DNA of 64,000 nt from Deferribacteraceae bacterium UBA6799 (GTDB taxonomy: Bacteria > Chrysiogenota > Deferribacteres > Deferribacterales > Geovibrionaceae). The stretch is from positions 20,477-84,476 of the forward strand of contig DKFJ01000011.1 of the NCBI GenBank assembly GCA_002452335.1. The letters run 5' to 3'. The notes beneath the pieces are model-generated. The model worked only from the letters and a program-made list of their open reading frames with translations, ran no database searches and was not told the DNA's origin. Shown here one piece after another: positions 35,583 to 44,090 of the stretch; the first letter of the stretch is position 1; each line of letters opens with the position of its first letter. The translations under genes were made by a program, and so were the position numbers.

Positions 35583-36791
35583 ATGAACGAAATTATCAAA
35601 TCGCTGAAAGTAGCCGTATGGTTCATGTTTCTCACATTCCCCATCATGGTGATAAAGGTAAACACCGTTTACCACATCATCGAATGGCGCTGGATGAACA
35701 TGGCTATGATCGGCATCGGAACATTTCTGATATCTCTGCTCTGGCGTTATCTGCTGGAGAGAAAAGATAAAAAGAAACCCTCAGACGGAGTTACGCTGTC
35801 TGCCAGAGCGCAGGCATATGTTCAGTCCAGACCTCTTGTCAAGAAGGGGCTGGGGCTGGCTGTTCTGGCGGCTCTGACCGTGATCCCCTCATTCGCTGAC
35901 GCTTATCAGGTGAACATCCTGACAGTGGCTCTGATGTATGTGGTTCTTGGTCTCGGACTTAACATAGTTGTCGGGCTCGCCGGACTGCTGGATCTCGGAT
36001 ATGTGGCTTTTTACGCTGTGGGTGCTTATACATACGCTCTTCTTAACCACAGCTTCGGGCTCTCCTTCTGGATTGTTCTGCCTCTGGGCGGATTTTTCGC
36101 CTGTATATTCGGCATCCTGCTCGGTTTCCCCGTGCTGAGGCTTCGCGGCGACTATCTCGCCATCGTTACCCTCGGTTTCGGAGAGATCATCCGTCTGGTG
36201 CTGGAGAACTGGAGCGAGTTTTCACACGGTCCCAGCGGTATAGCCGGAATAGACAGACCGAACTTTTTCGGTCTCGACCTTACGCTTAATCAGATGAACG
36301 GAGCTATCTATTACATGATGATAGCTTTTACCATAGTCACCATATTTTTCGTTGCCAGATTACAGAACTCCAGGATAGGCAGGGCGTGGCTTGCTCTTCG
36401 TGAGGATGACATAGCCTGTCAGGCTATGGGTGTGGGCAGGACAAGAACCAAGCTGATGGCTTTCGCCCTCGGCGCCACATGGGCTGGTCTCATGGGCGTG
36501 GTTTTCGCCGCCAAAACATCTTTCATCAACCCAGCGTCATTCACCTTCCTCGAGTCAGCTATCATCCTTTCCATCGTTGTCCTGGGCGGAATGGGCTCTA
36601 TCCCCGGCGTAATTCTGGGGGCCCTCATCATGATTCTGCTGCCAGAGTATATGAGAGCCTTTTCTCAGTACCGCATGCTGATATTCGGCGGCGCTATGGT
36701 TGTTATGATGGTTTTCCGTCCGCAGGGGCTTGTGAGCAACTTCCGGCGAAAATATTCGTTCCACGGCATGGACGAAAGGCTGGGGGGCTGA
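35583..36791 (+). CDS. livM: Branched-chain amino-acid ABC transporter, permease LivM
   Basis: 402 residues. An N-terminal extension of about 110 residues with two membrane spans precedes the conserved permease core ('GLNIVVGLAGLLDLGYVAFYAVGAY' read in parts, 'GDYLAIVTLGFGEI', 'VVLGGMGSIPGVILGA'). Similar to LivM proteins of about 420 residues. Pairs with LivH. Confidence 0.95.
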   Translation: MNEIIKSLKVAVWFMFLTFPIMVIKVNTVYHIIEWRWMNMAMIGIGTFLISLLWRYLLERKDKKKPSDGVTLSARAQAYVQSRPLVKKGLGLAVLAALTVIPSFADAYQVNILTVALMYVVLGLGLNIVVGLAGLLDLGYVAFYAVGAYTYALLNHSFGLSFWIVLPLGGFFACIFGILLGFPVLRLRGDYLAIVTLGFGEIIRLVLENWSEFSHGPSGIAGIDRPNFFGLDLTLNQMNGAIYYMMIAFTIVTIFFVARLQNSRIGRAWLALREDDIACQAMGVGRTRTKLMAFALGATWAGLMGVVFAAKTSFINPASFTFLESAIILSIVVLGGMGSIPGVILGALIMILLPEYMRAFSQYRMLIFGGAMVVMMVFRPQGLVSNFRRKYSFHGMDERLGG

Positions 36792-36792
36792 T

Positions 36793-37581
36793 ATGGAAAA
36801 CGTAATTCAGGTAAACGGACTCACTATGGATTTCGGCGGTCTGCGTGCCGTGGACTCTGTCGATCTGTATGTGAAAGATAAAGAGATAGTGGCGCTCATA
36901 GGACCCAACGGCGCCGGAAAGACCACATTTTTTAACTGTATAACAGGAATCTATACCCCTACTAAGGGAGATATACTCGTCCGCTCCACAAAGAGCCAGC
37001 CTGTGCGCATCAACGGCTTTAAGCCTAACCGTGTCACAGAGAGAGGGCTCGCCAGAACTTTTCAGAACATCAGGCTCTTTCAGAACATGACTGTTCTGGA
37101 AAACGCCATGATCGGAAAACACTGCCGTCTGAACGCTAAGATTCTGGGCGCTCTTTTCAGAGATAAAAAAACCAAGGCGGAAGAGCTGAAAGCGGCTCAG
37201 GAATGCTGGGAGATTCTGAAAAAGATGGGTCTGGAAAACCAGTGCGATGAGCTGGCGTGCAACCTGCCTTACGGCGACCAGAGAAAGCTGGAGATCGCCA
37301 GAGCGCTGGCGACAGAGCCCAGACTGCTTCTGCTGGACGAACCTGCGGCGGGGATGAACCCCCACGAGACAGAGGAGCTGACGCATCTCATCAGAAAGAT
37401 CAGAGACGAAGAGAACATCGCCATCCTTCTTATAGAACATGACATGAAACTCGTCATGAACCTGTCCGAGCGCATCTATGTTATGGATCACGGGCAGAAG
37501 ATAGCTGACGGAACACCTATGGATATCAGAAACAATCCTGAGGTTATCAAGGCTTATCTGGGGGAGGAAATCGATGCTTGA
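36793..37581 (+). CDS. livG: Branched-chain amino-acid ABC transporter, ATPase LivG
   Basis: 262 residues. Walker A GPNGAGKTT, Walker B 'LLLLDEPAAGMNP' and H-loop 'LLIEHDM'. The ABC signature is degenerate, 'LPYGDQRKLEIAR' in place of LSGGQ, as is usual in LivG. Overlaps livF by 8 bp. Confidence 0.96.
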   Translation: MENVIQVNGLTMDFGGLRAVDSVDLYVKDKEIVALIGPNGAGKTTFFNCITGIYTPTKGDILVRSTKSQPVRINGFKPNRVTERGLARTFQNIRLFQNMTVLENAMIGKHCRLNAKILGALFRDKKTKAEELKAAQECWEILKKMGLENQCDELACNLPYGDQRKLEIARALATEPRLLLLDEPAAGMNPHETEELTHLIRKIRDEENIAILLIEHDMKLVMNLSERIYVMDHGQKIADGTPMDIRNNPEVIKAYLGEEIDA

Positions 37582-38281
37582 AATTAAGAATATAAACGCC
37601 TTTTACGGCAATATACAGGCTCTGCACGATGTGAGCATCACTATCAACGAAGGTGAGATCATCACGCTGATAGGAGCCAACGGCGCCGGAAAAACCACAA
37701 CGCTCATGTCCATCAGCGGGATAGTGACACCCAGAACAGGACAGATTCTGTTCAACGGGGAGACCATCAGCGGGATGAAACCGGACAAAATAGTCCGTAG
37801 CGGGCTCGCCCACGTTCCGGAGGGCAGACACATCTTCCCTTATCTCACCGTTATGGAGAACCTCGACCTCGGCGCTTATCTGCGCAAGGACAAGGATAAC
37901 GTGAAGAAAGATCTGGAACACGTCTTCACACTGTTTCCCAGACTGAAAGAGCGTATGCATCAGGCGGGAGGAACACTCTCCGGCGGCGAACAGCAGATGC
38001 TGGCTATATCCAGAGCCCTGATGGCACGTCCCAAAATGCTCCTTCTGGATGAACCTTCTCTGGGTCTCGCCCCTCTTATCGTTAAACAGATTTTCGATAT
38101 CATAAAGCGTATCAACGAAGAGGACGGCACCACCATATTTCTGGTGGAACAGAATGCCAACCTCGCGCTGAAAGTCGCCCACAGAGGATATGTTATGGAG
38201 AACGGACGCATAACTCTGGAAGATGACGCAAAAAAACTGCTTGTTAACGAAGAAGTTAAGAAAGCATATCTGGGTATATAA
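37574..38281 (+). CDS. livF: Branched-chain amino-acid ABC transporter, ATPase LivF
   Basis: 235 residues. Walker A GANGAGKTT, signature 'LSGGEQQMLAI', Walker B 'LLLDEPSLGLAP', H-loop region 'FLVEQNA', all typical LivF. The stop is directly followed by the cyclophilin ATG. Confidence 0.96.
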   Translation: MLEIKNINAFYGNIQALHDVSITINEGEIITLIGANGAGKTTTLMSISGIVTPRTGQILFNGETISGMKPDKIVRSGLAHVPEGRHIFPYLTVMENLDLGAYLRKDKDNVKKDLEHVFTLFPRLKERMHQAGGTLSGGEQQMLAISRALMARPKMLLLDEPSLGLAPLIVKQIFDIIKRINEEDGTTIFLVEQNANLALKVAHRGYVMENGRITLEDDAKKLLVNEEVKKAYLGI

Positions 38282-38884
38282 ATGAAAAAGTTATTTGTTA
38301 TTCTATTTTTAGGAGTGATTTTGATCATGGCAGGTAAAGCAAAGGCTGACACAGCCAAAACAGACAAAGCGGCAGAACCGAAAGTAAAAAAAGAGACAAA
38401 GGCAAAAGCGGTAAAAGACCCGATGGTAGTCTTTGAAACCACAAAGGGTACAATAGTTTTAAAACTGTATCCGAAACTTGCTCCCAAAACAGTCGAAAAC
38501 TTTATCGGACTTGTAAATAAAGGTTACTATGACGGTGTAATATTTCACCGTATTATCAAAGACTTCATGATTCAGGGCGGTGACCCCACCGGTACAGGAC
38601 GCGGCGGCGAATCCATCTGGGGACCCAAATTCGAAGATGAGTTCACACCTAAGCTGAAGTTTGATAAACCCGGCATACTGGCTATGGCTAACGCCGGACC
38701 CAACACAAACGGAAGCCAGTTTTTCATCACCACCGTTCCCACTCCCTGGCTTGACTTCCGCCACACCATATTCGGCGAAGTGGCAGAAGGATATGAAAAC
38801 GTGGAGAAGCTGGAGAACGTCCGTACAGGATACGGCGACAAACCTGTGGACGACCAGAAGATCATCAAGGCTTTCGTGAAGTAA
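38282..38884 (+). CDS. Peptidyl-prolyl cis-trans isomerase, cyclophilin type, probably periplasmic
   Basis: 200 residues. Signal-like N-terminus ('LFVILFLGVILIMAGKAKA'), a Lys/Ala-rich tether, then a cyclophilin domain with catalytic Arg in 'IFHRIIKDFMIQGGDP' and 'GSQFFITTVPTPWLD'. The first ATG directly follows livF with a weak ribosome site; an internal ATG at 38327 preceded by AGGAG (38311) would give a cytoplasmic form without the signal. It may be read through from the liv operon or separately. No functional link to amino-acid uptake is evident. Confidence 0.9.
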   Translation: MKKLFVILFLGVILIMAGKAKADTAKTDKAAEPKVKKETKAKAVKDPMVVFETTKGTIVLKLYPKLAPKTVENFIGLVNKGYYDGVIFHRIIKDFMIQGGDPTGTGRGGESIWGPKFEDEFTPKLKFDKPGILAMANAGPNTNGSQFFITTVPTPWLDFRHTIFGEVAEGYENVEKLENVRTGYGDKPVDDQKIIKAFVK

Positions 38885-38900
38885 GTATAAGGAGTAATGA

Positions 38901-38974
38901 GATTGCCACACCTGCTAAAGCAGGTTCGCAATGACCCAAAAGAGTTGTCATTGCGAGCACTAGCGAAGCAATCT
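38901..38974. repeat. Dispersed palindromic intergenic element, family 1 (full copy)
   Basis: Architecture: GATTGCCAC..hairpin..CGCAATGAC, short spacer, GTCATTGCG..GAAGCAATC. The two halves are inverted relative to each other, so the whole can fold as one long hairpin. Same layout as 63852-63927. Confidence 0.8.
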
Positions 38975-39029
38975 TATACCTGACTTCATCCCGTAGGGCG
39001 GACTTTTTTTCTCCGCCATTACATATAAA

Positions 39030-39053
39030 AAAGCCCCGCTTTTGCGGGGCTTT
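39030..39053. terminator. Bidirectional terminator (cyclophilin / lysA)
   Basis: Perfect 10-bp stem AAAGCCCCGC / GCGGGGCTTT with TTTT loop, lying between the converging cyclophilin and lysA genes. Confidence 0.9.
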
Positions 39054-39066
39054 GCTATTTTATACC

Positions 39067-39100
39067 GTCATTGCGAGCCTGCTTGCAGGCGTGGCAATCT
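39067..39100. repeat. Dispersed palindromic intergenic element, family 1 (half copy)
   Basis: GTCATTGCGAG-CCTGC-TTG-CAGGC-GTGGCAATCT: a single half-element, in the opposite orientation to the first half of 38901-38974. Degenerate sequence with AGCGACGTCATT..CGCTATGAC follows to 39148. Confidence 0.75.
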
Positions 39101-39160
39101 CTGTATGTAGGAAACGAGATAGCGACGTCATTACACTCCTCGCTATGACTTAAAAAACTT

Positions 39161-40402
39161 TTAGAACTTCAATGTTGCGAACAGATCGTCATAGGTTTCC
39201 GCTCTGCGGATCAGCTCTGTTGTGCCGTCCTCTTTCAGCAGGACTTCGGCTGATCTCAGTTTGCCGTTATAGTTGAATCCCATAGCGTGTCCGTGCGCTC
39301 CTGTGTCGTGGATAACCACCACATCACCTTTCTCTATTTTAGGCAGTTTTCTGTCCACTGCGAATTTGTCGCAGTTCTCGCACAGTGAGCCCACCACGTC
39401 ATAAAGGCAGTCTGCGGGCGCTTTCTCTTTGCCCATTACGGTTACATGGTGATAAGCGCCGTACATGCCGGGGCGCATCAGGTTAGCCATACAGGCGTCA
39501 ACGGCGATGTATTCCTTATAGATGTGTTTTTCGTGGATGGCACTGGTCACCAGATATCCGTAAGGTCCTGTGATAACTCGTCCGCATTCCAGCATTATAT
39601 TGGGTTTCAGACCTTTTGATCCGAGGATTTTATCGTACTGAGCTTTCACCTTTGTTCCCAGCTCTTCCAGATTCACTTCGTCCTGCTCGGGTTTGTAGGG
39701 GATGCCTATACCGCCGCCGAGGTTGATGAACTCAAGATCGATGCCGACCTTTTCAGCTATCTCCGCCGCCATCTCAAAGAGGATGACCGCAGTCTCCACG
39801 AAGTAGTCAACGTTCAGTTCGTTGGATGCCACCATGGTGTGCATGCCGAAGCGTTTTGCGCCTTTCTCTTTCATCACTTTATAAGCATCGAACATCTGCT
39901 CACGGGTCAGACCGTATTTAGCCTCCTGAGGAGCGCCGATGATTTCGTTTCCGCCTTTCAGAGGACCGGGGTTATAGCGGAAGCAGATGAGCTCGGGGAG
40001 TCTTCCGCATGCCTCTTCCAGAAAGCTGATGTGTGAGTAGTCGTCCAGATTGATTATGGCGTTCTGTGCCATAGCCTTCTGATATTCCACAGCGGGGGTT
40101 TCGTTCGATGTGAACATGATGTCCTCGCCTGTGATCCCCACCATGTCGCAGAGCATCAGCTCCGCCATGGAGCTGCAATCCGCCCCGAATCCTTCTTTCA
40201 TCAGCACTTTCATGATAGAGGGGTTGGGCAGAGCCTTCACAGCGAAATATTCCCTGAAAGCGGGAGCCCATGAAAAGGCCTTTTTGAGTCTTCTGGCGTT
40301 TTCCAGAATCGCTTTCTCGTCATAAATATGAAAAGGTGTGGGATATTTTTCGATGATCTTTTCGATCTGATCTTTTGTAAATGGTACTGTTTTTACTGAC
40401 AT
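39161..40402 (-). CDS. lysA: Diaminopimelate decarboxylase
   Basis: Last step of lysine synthesis (meso-DAP to lysine). 413 residues, fold type III PLP enzyme: PLP lysine in 'YFAVKALPNP', glycine loop 'LGGGIGIPY', 'ECGRVITGPYG', substrate/active-site 'GSLCENCD' with the catalytic Cys, and 'DTGAHGHAMGFNYNG' that closes the site. The family also holds ornithine/arginine decarboxylases; the C-E-x-x-D motif favours DAP. Monocistronic. Confidence 0.92.
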   Translation of the reverse strand: MSVKTVPFTKDQIEKIIEKYPTPFHIYDEKAILENARRLKKAFSWAPAFREYFAVKALPNPSIMKVLMKEGFGADCSSMAELMLCDMVGITGEDIMFTSNETPAVEYQKAMAQNAIINLDDYSHISFLEEACGRLPELICFRYNPGPLKGGNEIIGAPQEAKYGLTREQMFDAYKVMKEKGAKRFGMHTMVASNELNVDYFVETAVILFEMAAEIAEKVGIDLEFINLGGGIGIPYKPEQDEVNLEELGTKVKAQYDKILGSKGLKPNIMLECGRVITGPYGYLVTSAIHEKHIYKEYIAVDACMANLMRPGMYGAYHHVTVMGKEKAPADCLYDVVGSLCENCDKFAVDRKLPKIEKGDVVVIHDTGAHGHAMGFNYNGKLRSAEVLLKEDGTTELIRRAETYDDLFATLKF

Positions 40403-40509
40403 AATGCATCACTCTTAAATTTTTTTGAAAAGTTAAATAACCTAACATACAAAAAAATCATTTTCAACAGAATAAAAACAGTAGAAAAGTCTTATAAAAA
40501 GTTATACAT

Positions 40510-40526
40510 TTGTTTAATAGAAACAA
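40510..40526. promoter_or_regulatory. Probable TetR operator (TTGTTT-N5-AAACAA)
   Basis: Perfect 6-5-6 inverted repeat directly upstream of the ribosome site of the TetR gene (GTGAGGG, 40528-40534). The position would block the leader of the whole exporter operon, giving autoregulation. Confidence 0.6.
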
Positions 40527-40540
40527 TGTGAGGGTTGATT

Positions 40541-41167
40541 TTGAAAAAGACAACAAGAATGAAGATTTTGGAAGCGGCATCGGAAGTATTCGGAGATAAG
40601 GGATACCGTGCCGCCACGGTGAGGGATATCTGCAAGAAAGCCGGAGTCAATCAGGCTCTGATCAATTATTATTTTAACTCCAAACAGCAGCTTTATAATG
40701 AGATTTTCTCATCCATAGTGGAATCTGTGGCGGGGAGCTATCCGCTGAGCGATTTTGTGCGTCCTGAAATGACAAAGGAGGAGAAGCTGAAGGGACTGGT
40801 GATAACCATGATGAACAGAGCCTTCGGTCTCCACGGCATAGGCGGGTCAAAGGCGAGGCTGAACATCCTCAGCCGTGAGATGATAGAGCCCACAGACGCC
40901 ATGGACATGTATCTGGTTACCAGAATATCAGAGATCAGGGCAGTGGGATACGCCATCGTCACTGAGTTTGTCGGGGATAAAATGAGCGATGAGAATAAGT
41001 TCAGACATGTGCTGAGCATAGTGGGGCAGTGCATGTTTCCTATGTTTGAGAACAAGGTGCTGATGAAAACCGACCTGATGAAAGAACCGACAAAAGATAA
41101 TATGGATATCATGGTTGAGCATATATACAGTTTCAGCCTGAACGCGCTGAACGGAGCTGTTAAATGA
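40541..41167 (+). CDS. TetR-family regulator of the adjacent ABC exporter (CecR-like)
   Basis: 208 residues from TTG 40541, chosen for GTGAGGG 6 nt upstream; TTG 40535 or ATG 40559 are alternatives. N-terminal HTH 'AATVRDICKKAGVNQALINYYFNSK' read in parts, with the Y-Y-F of TetR recognition helices. The C-terminal part is the helical ligand-binding domain. First gene of a five-gene operon whose order (TetR, HlyD, dual ATPase, two permeases) equals E. coli ybiH/cecR-ybhGFSR. The stop overlaps the next start by 4 bp. Confidence 0.9.
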   Translation: MKKTTRMKILEAASEVFGDKGYRAATVRDICKKAGVNQALINYYFNSKQQLYNEIFSSIVESVAGSYPLSDFVRPEMTKEEKLKGLVITMMNRAFGLHGIGGSKARLNILSREMIEPTDAMDMYLVTRISEIRAVGYAIVTEFVGDKMSDENKFRHVLSIVGQCMFPMFENKVLMKTDLMKEPTKDNMDIMVEHIYSFSLNALNGAVK

Positions 41168-42186
41168 AAAAGATAATCATTCCTGTAATTATAATAGCGG
41201 CGGTTGCCGTGATCTTCTTTCTTCGTACCGGAGGCGGAGGCAATACGGACGCTGTGACATTCTCAGGTACTGTGGAGGTGACAGATATCGCCCTGTCGTT
41301 CAAAACATCCGGAAGAGTGACCGAAGTGCTTTTTGCCGAAGGAGATACTGTTAAGCAGGGTGAAGATGTCGCAATGTTGGATGACGCAGACCACAAACTG
41401 GCTGTAAAGACAGCGGAGGCGAACGCTTCTCTCAGCAGGGCATCGCTGGACGAACTGCTGGCAGGCAGCAGAAAACAGGAGATAAAAAACGCCGAGGCAT
41501 CCGTGGAAAAGGCTCAGGCGGCTCTGGATATAGCAAACACCGAGCTGGCTCAGGCGAAGACCGACAGAGAGAGATACGCCGAGCTGTATAAGAGCAAGGG
41601 CGTCAGCCGTCAGGATTTTGAAAAATACGACACAGCTTATAAAAAAGCGGTGAACGGAGTGAAAGAGGCGGAAGCGTCTCTCACATCCGCCCGCCAGACC
41701 ATGAGCATGACAGTGGAAGGCACCAGAAGCGAAACCATAAAGAAAGCGCACGCCTCTCTGGAAGTAGCGCTCAGCGCCCTGAACACCGCCAGACAGAACC
41801 TGACATACACAGTGCTGAAAAGCCCCGTCAGCGGACGTGTGCTGACCCGCCCAGTGGAGCCGGGGGAATATGTTCAGACCGGAAGCGTGATTCTGACTGT
41901 GGCAGATCTCAAAGACGCATGGGTCAGGGGATATGTGAACGAAACGTCTCTGGGCAGAATAAAGCTGGGGGATATAGTGGATATAACCACCGACACCTAT
42001 CCGGACAAAGTGTATAAAGGCAGAATATCATACATCGCTGACGAGGCGGAGTTCACGCCGAAAGCGGTGCAGACACAGGACGAAAGGGTCAACTTCATGT
42101 ACAGGATAAAAGTAGCCATAGACAACCATGACATGGAGCTGAAATACGGCATGCCGGTTGACGGAAACATCATCCTGAGCAAATAG
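41164..42186 (+). CDS. ybhG: HlyD/membrane-fusion protein of ABC exporter (YbhG-like)
   Basis: 340 residues: N-terminal membrane anchor ('IIIPVIIIAAVAVIFFLR'), lipoyl half-domain ('ALSFKTSGRVTEVLFAEGD' region), long coiled-coil hairpin (about 75-220), second lipoyl half 'SPVSGRVLTRPVEPGEYVQTG' read in parts and a beta barrel. Periplasmic adaptor linking the inner-membrane ABC unit to an outer-membrane channel, which is not encoded here. Confidence 0.92.
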   Translation: MKKIIIPVIIIAAVAVIFFLRTGGGGNTDAVTFSGTVEVTDIALSFKTSGRVTEVLFAEGDTVKQGEDVAMLDDADHKLAVKTAEANASLSRASLDELLAGSRKQEIKNAEASVEKAQAALDIANTELAQAKTDRERYAELYKSKGVSRQDFEKYDTAYKKAVNGVKEAEASLTSARQTMSMTVEGTRSETIKKAHASLEVALSALNTARQNLTYTVLKSPVSGRVLTRPVEPGEYVQTGSVILTVADLKDAWVRGYVNETSLGRIKLGDIVDITTDTYPDKVYKGRISYIADEAEFTPKAVQTQDERVNFMYRIKVAIDNHDMELKYGMPVDGNIILSK

Positions 42187-42188
42187 AT

Positions 42189-44090
42189 ATGAATAAAACC
42201 AGCTTCGCCGTATATGCGGAGTCTATAACAAAAAAATATAAGGACGTAACAGCCGCCGACAATATATCCCTCGGCGTGAACGAGGGCGAGATATACGGGC
42301 TGATAGGTCCGGACGGAGCGGGCAAAACCACCATGCTCCGCATCATAGCGGGGATTCTGAAACCGGACAGCGGGAGCGTGTATGTCTGCGGACATTCATG
42401 CGACACGGAACATGACGCCGTGAAGGATTCCATCGCCTATATGAGCCAGAAATTCGGGCTCTATCCCGATCTGACCGTATGGGAAAATATAAAATTCTAT
42501 GCCGATCTGTACGGGGTGGAGAAGCACGGGCTGAAGGAGCATATCGAAGACCTGCTGGATTTCAGCTATATGCGTCCGTTCAAAAAACGTCAGGCGGGCA
42601 GACTCTCCGGAGGCATGAAACAGAAACTCCAGCTGGTGTGCGCTCTGGTTCATAAGCCGGAGGTGCTTCTGCTGGACGAGCCCACCAACGGCGTTGACCC
42701 TGTCAGCAGACGGGATTTCTGGAAAATTCTCTATAAACTGGTGGCGGACGGCATGACTATAGTCATGAGCACCGCTTATCTGGACGAGGCGGAGCGATGC
42801 TCCCGTATAGGGCTGATGAACGCCGGCAGGGTAATAGCCGAGGGCTCGCCGGATGAGGTGGTCAAAAACAGCGGGCTGAATATGCTGTCTGTCCGGTGCG
42901 GCAACTGCCGGAAAGCCTCCGCAACGCTGAAAAAAGAGTTCGGAGCGGACAGGGTTCATGCCTTCGGGGACAAGTTCCGTATATTCAGCGCAGACATATC
43001 GGCGGACAGAAAGAAGCTGACGGAAATGTCGGCTGATTTTATTGTTACCGACGAAATACCTGTTCTGGAAGATATTTTCATGAGTATGCAGAAGGATATG
43101 TCAGCGGACGACAGGATTCTGTCCAGAGTGACGGATGATATAGCCAGAAGATCGGGCGAGTCGCTGAAGGTCACAGGTCTGACAAAAAAATTCGGTGATT
43201 TCACGGCAGTTAATTCCATAAATCTTACAGTGCCTTATGGCGAGATATTCGGTTTTCTGGGACCGAACGGTGCCGGCAAGAGCACAACGATAAAAATGCT
43301 TTGCGGGCTTCTGCCGCCTACATCAGGCTCAGGGAGAGTTGGCGGAATGGACGTGATGAAGGACGCTGAGAAGATCAAGGCGTCCATAGGGTATATGAGT
43401 CAGAAATTCTCTCTGTACGAAGATCTTAAGGTATATGAAAACATAGATTTCTACGGCGGTATCTACGGGCTGAAAAACGCCGAACTGGAAAGACGCCGTG
43501 ACTGGGCTCTGGAGCTCTCCGGTCTGAGAGACAGAAAGAACGAGATGACATCCGTTCTGGTGGGCGGGTGGCGTCAGAGGCTGGCTCTGGCGTGCTCTAT
43601 CCTGCATAAGCCGTCCATAGTTTTTCTGGATGAGCCGACCAGCGGCGCAGATCCTGCCAGCAGAAGGCTTTTTTGGGCTATTATTAACGAGCTGGCGCTT
43701 CACGGCGTGACTGTTTTCGTCAGCACTCACTATATGGAAGAGGCGGAATACTGCGACAGACTGGCGCTGATTTTCCGTGGCGAGATGATAGCCATGGGCA
43801 GACCGGATGTTCTGAAATCAGAGATGATGCGGGACAACATCATAGAGGTGAAGGTTAACCGTCCGCAGGACTACATAGAAGATCTCACTGCTGTGAGAGG
43901 CGTTATGGACGTGTCGCTGTTCGGAGCGGGACTGCATCTTCGCACTGAAGATATTTCGGCGGAAGAGGGCATAGCCGGATTTTTCAGAGAGAGAAAAATC
44001 TCCGCTGATGTCAGAAAAGTTTTGCCGTCCATGGAAGATGTTTTCGTTTCTATGATAGAGAAAGCTGATCCGGAGGGGAAAAATGTTTAG
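42189..44090 (+). CDS. ybhF: ABC exporter ATPase with two fused nucleotide-binding domains (YbhF-like)
   Basis: 633 residues. First domain: Walker A GPDGAGKTT, signature 'LSGGMKQKL', Walker B 'VLLLDEPTNGVD', with 'STAYLDEAERC'. Second domain (from about 325): GPNGAGKST, degenerate signature 'LVGGWRQRLA', Walker B 'IVFLDEPTSGAD', H-loop 'STHYMEEAEYC'. The altered second signature is also seen in E. coli YbhF, so one ATP site may be less active. Overlaps the next gene by 8 bp. Confidence 0.94.
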   Translation: MNKTSFAVYAESITKKYKDVTAADNISLGVNEGEIYGLIGPDGAGKTTMLRIIAGILKPDSGSVYVCGHSCDTEHDAVKDSIAYMSQKFGLYPDLTVWENIKFYADLYGVEKHGLKEHIEDLLDFSYMRPFKKRQAGRLSGGMKQKLQLVCALVHKPEVLLLDEPTNGVDPVSRRDFWKILYKLVADGMTIVMSTAYLDEAERCSRIGLMNAGRVIAEGSPDEVVKNSGLNMLSVRCGNCRKASATLKKEFGADRVHAFGDKFRIFSADISADRKKLTEMSADFIVTDEIPVLEDIFMSMQKDMSADDRILSRVTDDIARRSGESLKVTGLTKKFGDFTAVNSINLTVPYGEIFGFLGPNGAGKSTTIKMLCGLLPPTSGSGRVGGMDVMKDAEKIKASIGYMSQKFSLYEDLKVYENIDFYGGIYGLKNAELERRRDWALELSGLRDRKNEMTSVLVGGWRQRLALACSILHKPSIVFLDEPTSGADPASRRLFWAIINELALHGVTVFVSTHYMEEAEYCDRLALIFRGEMIAMGRPDVLKSEMMRDNIIEVKVNRPQDYIEDLTAVRGVMDVSLFGAGLHLRTEDISAEEGIAGFFRERKISADVRKVLPSMEDVFVSMIEKADPEGKNV

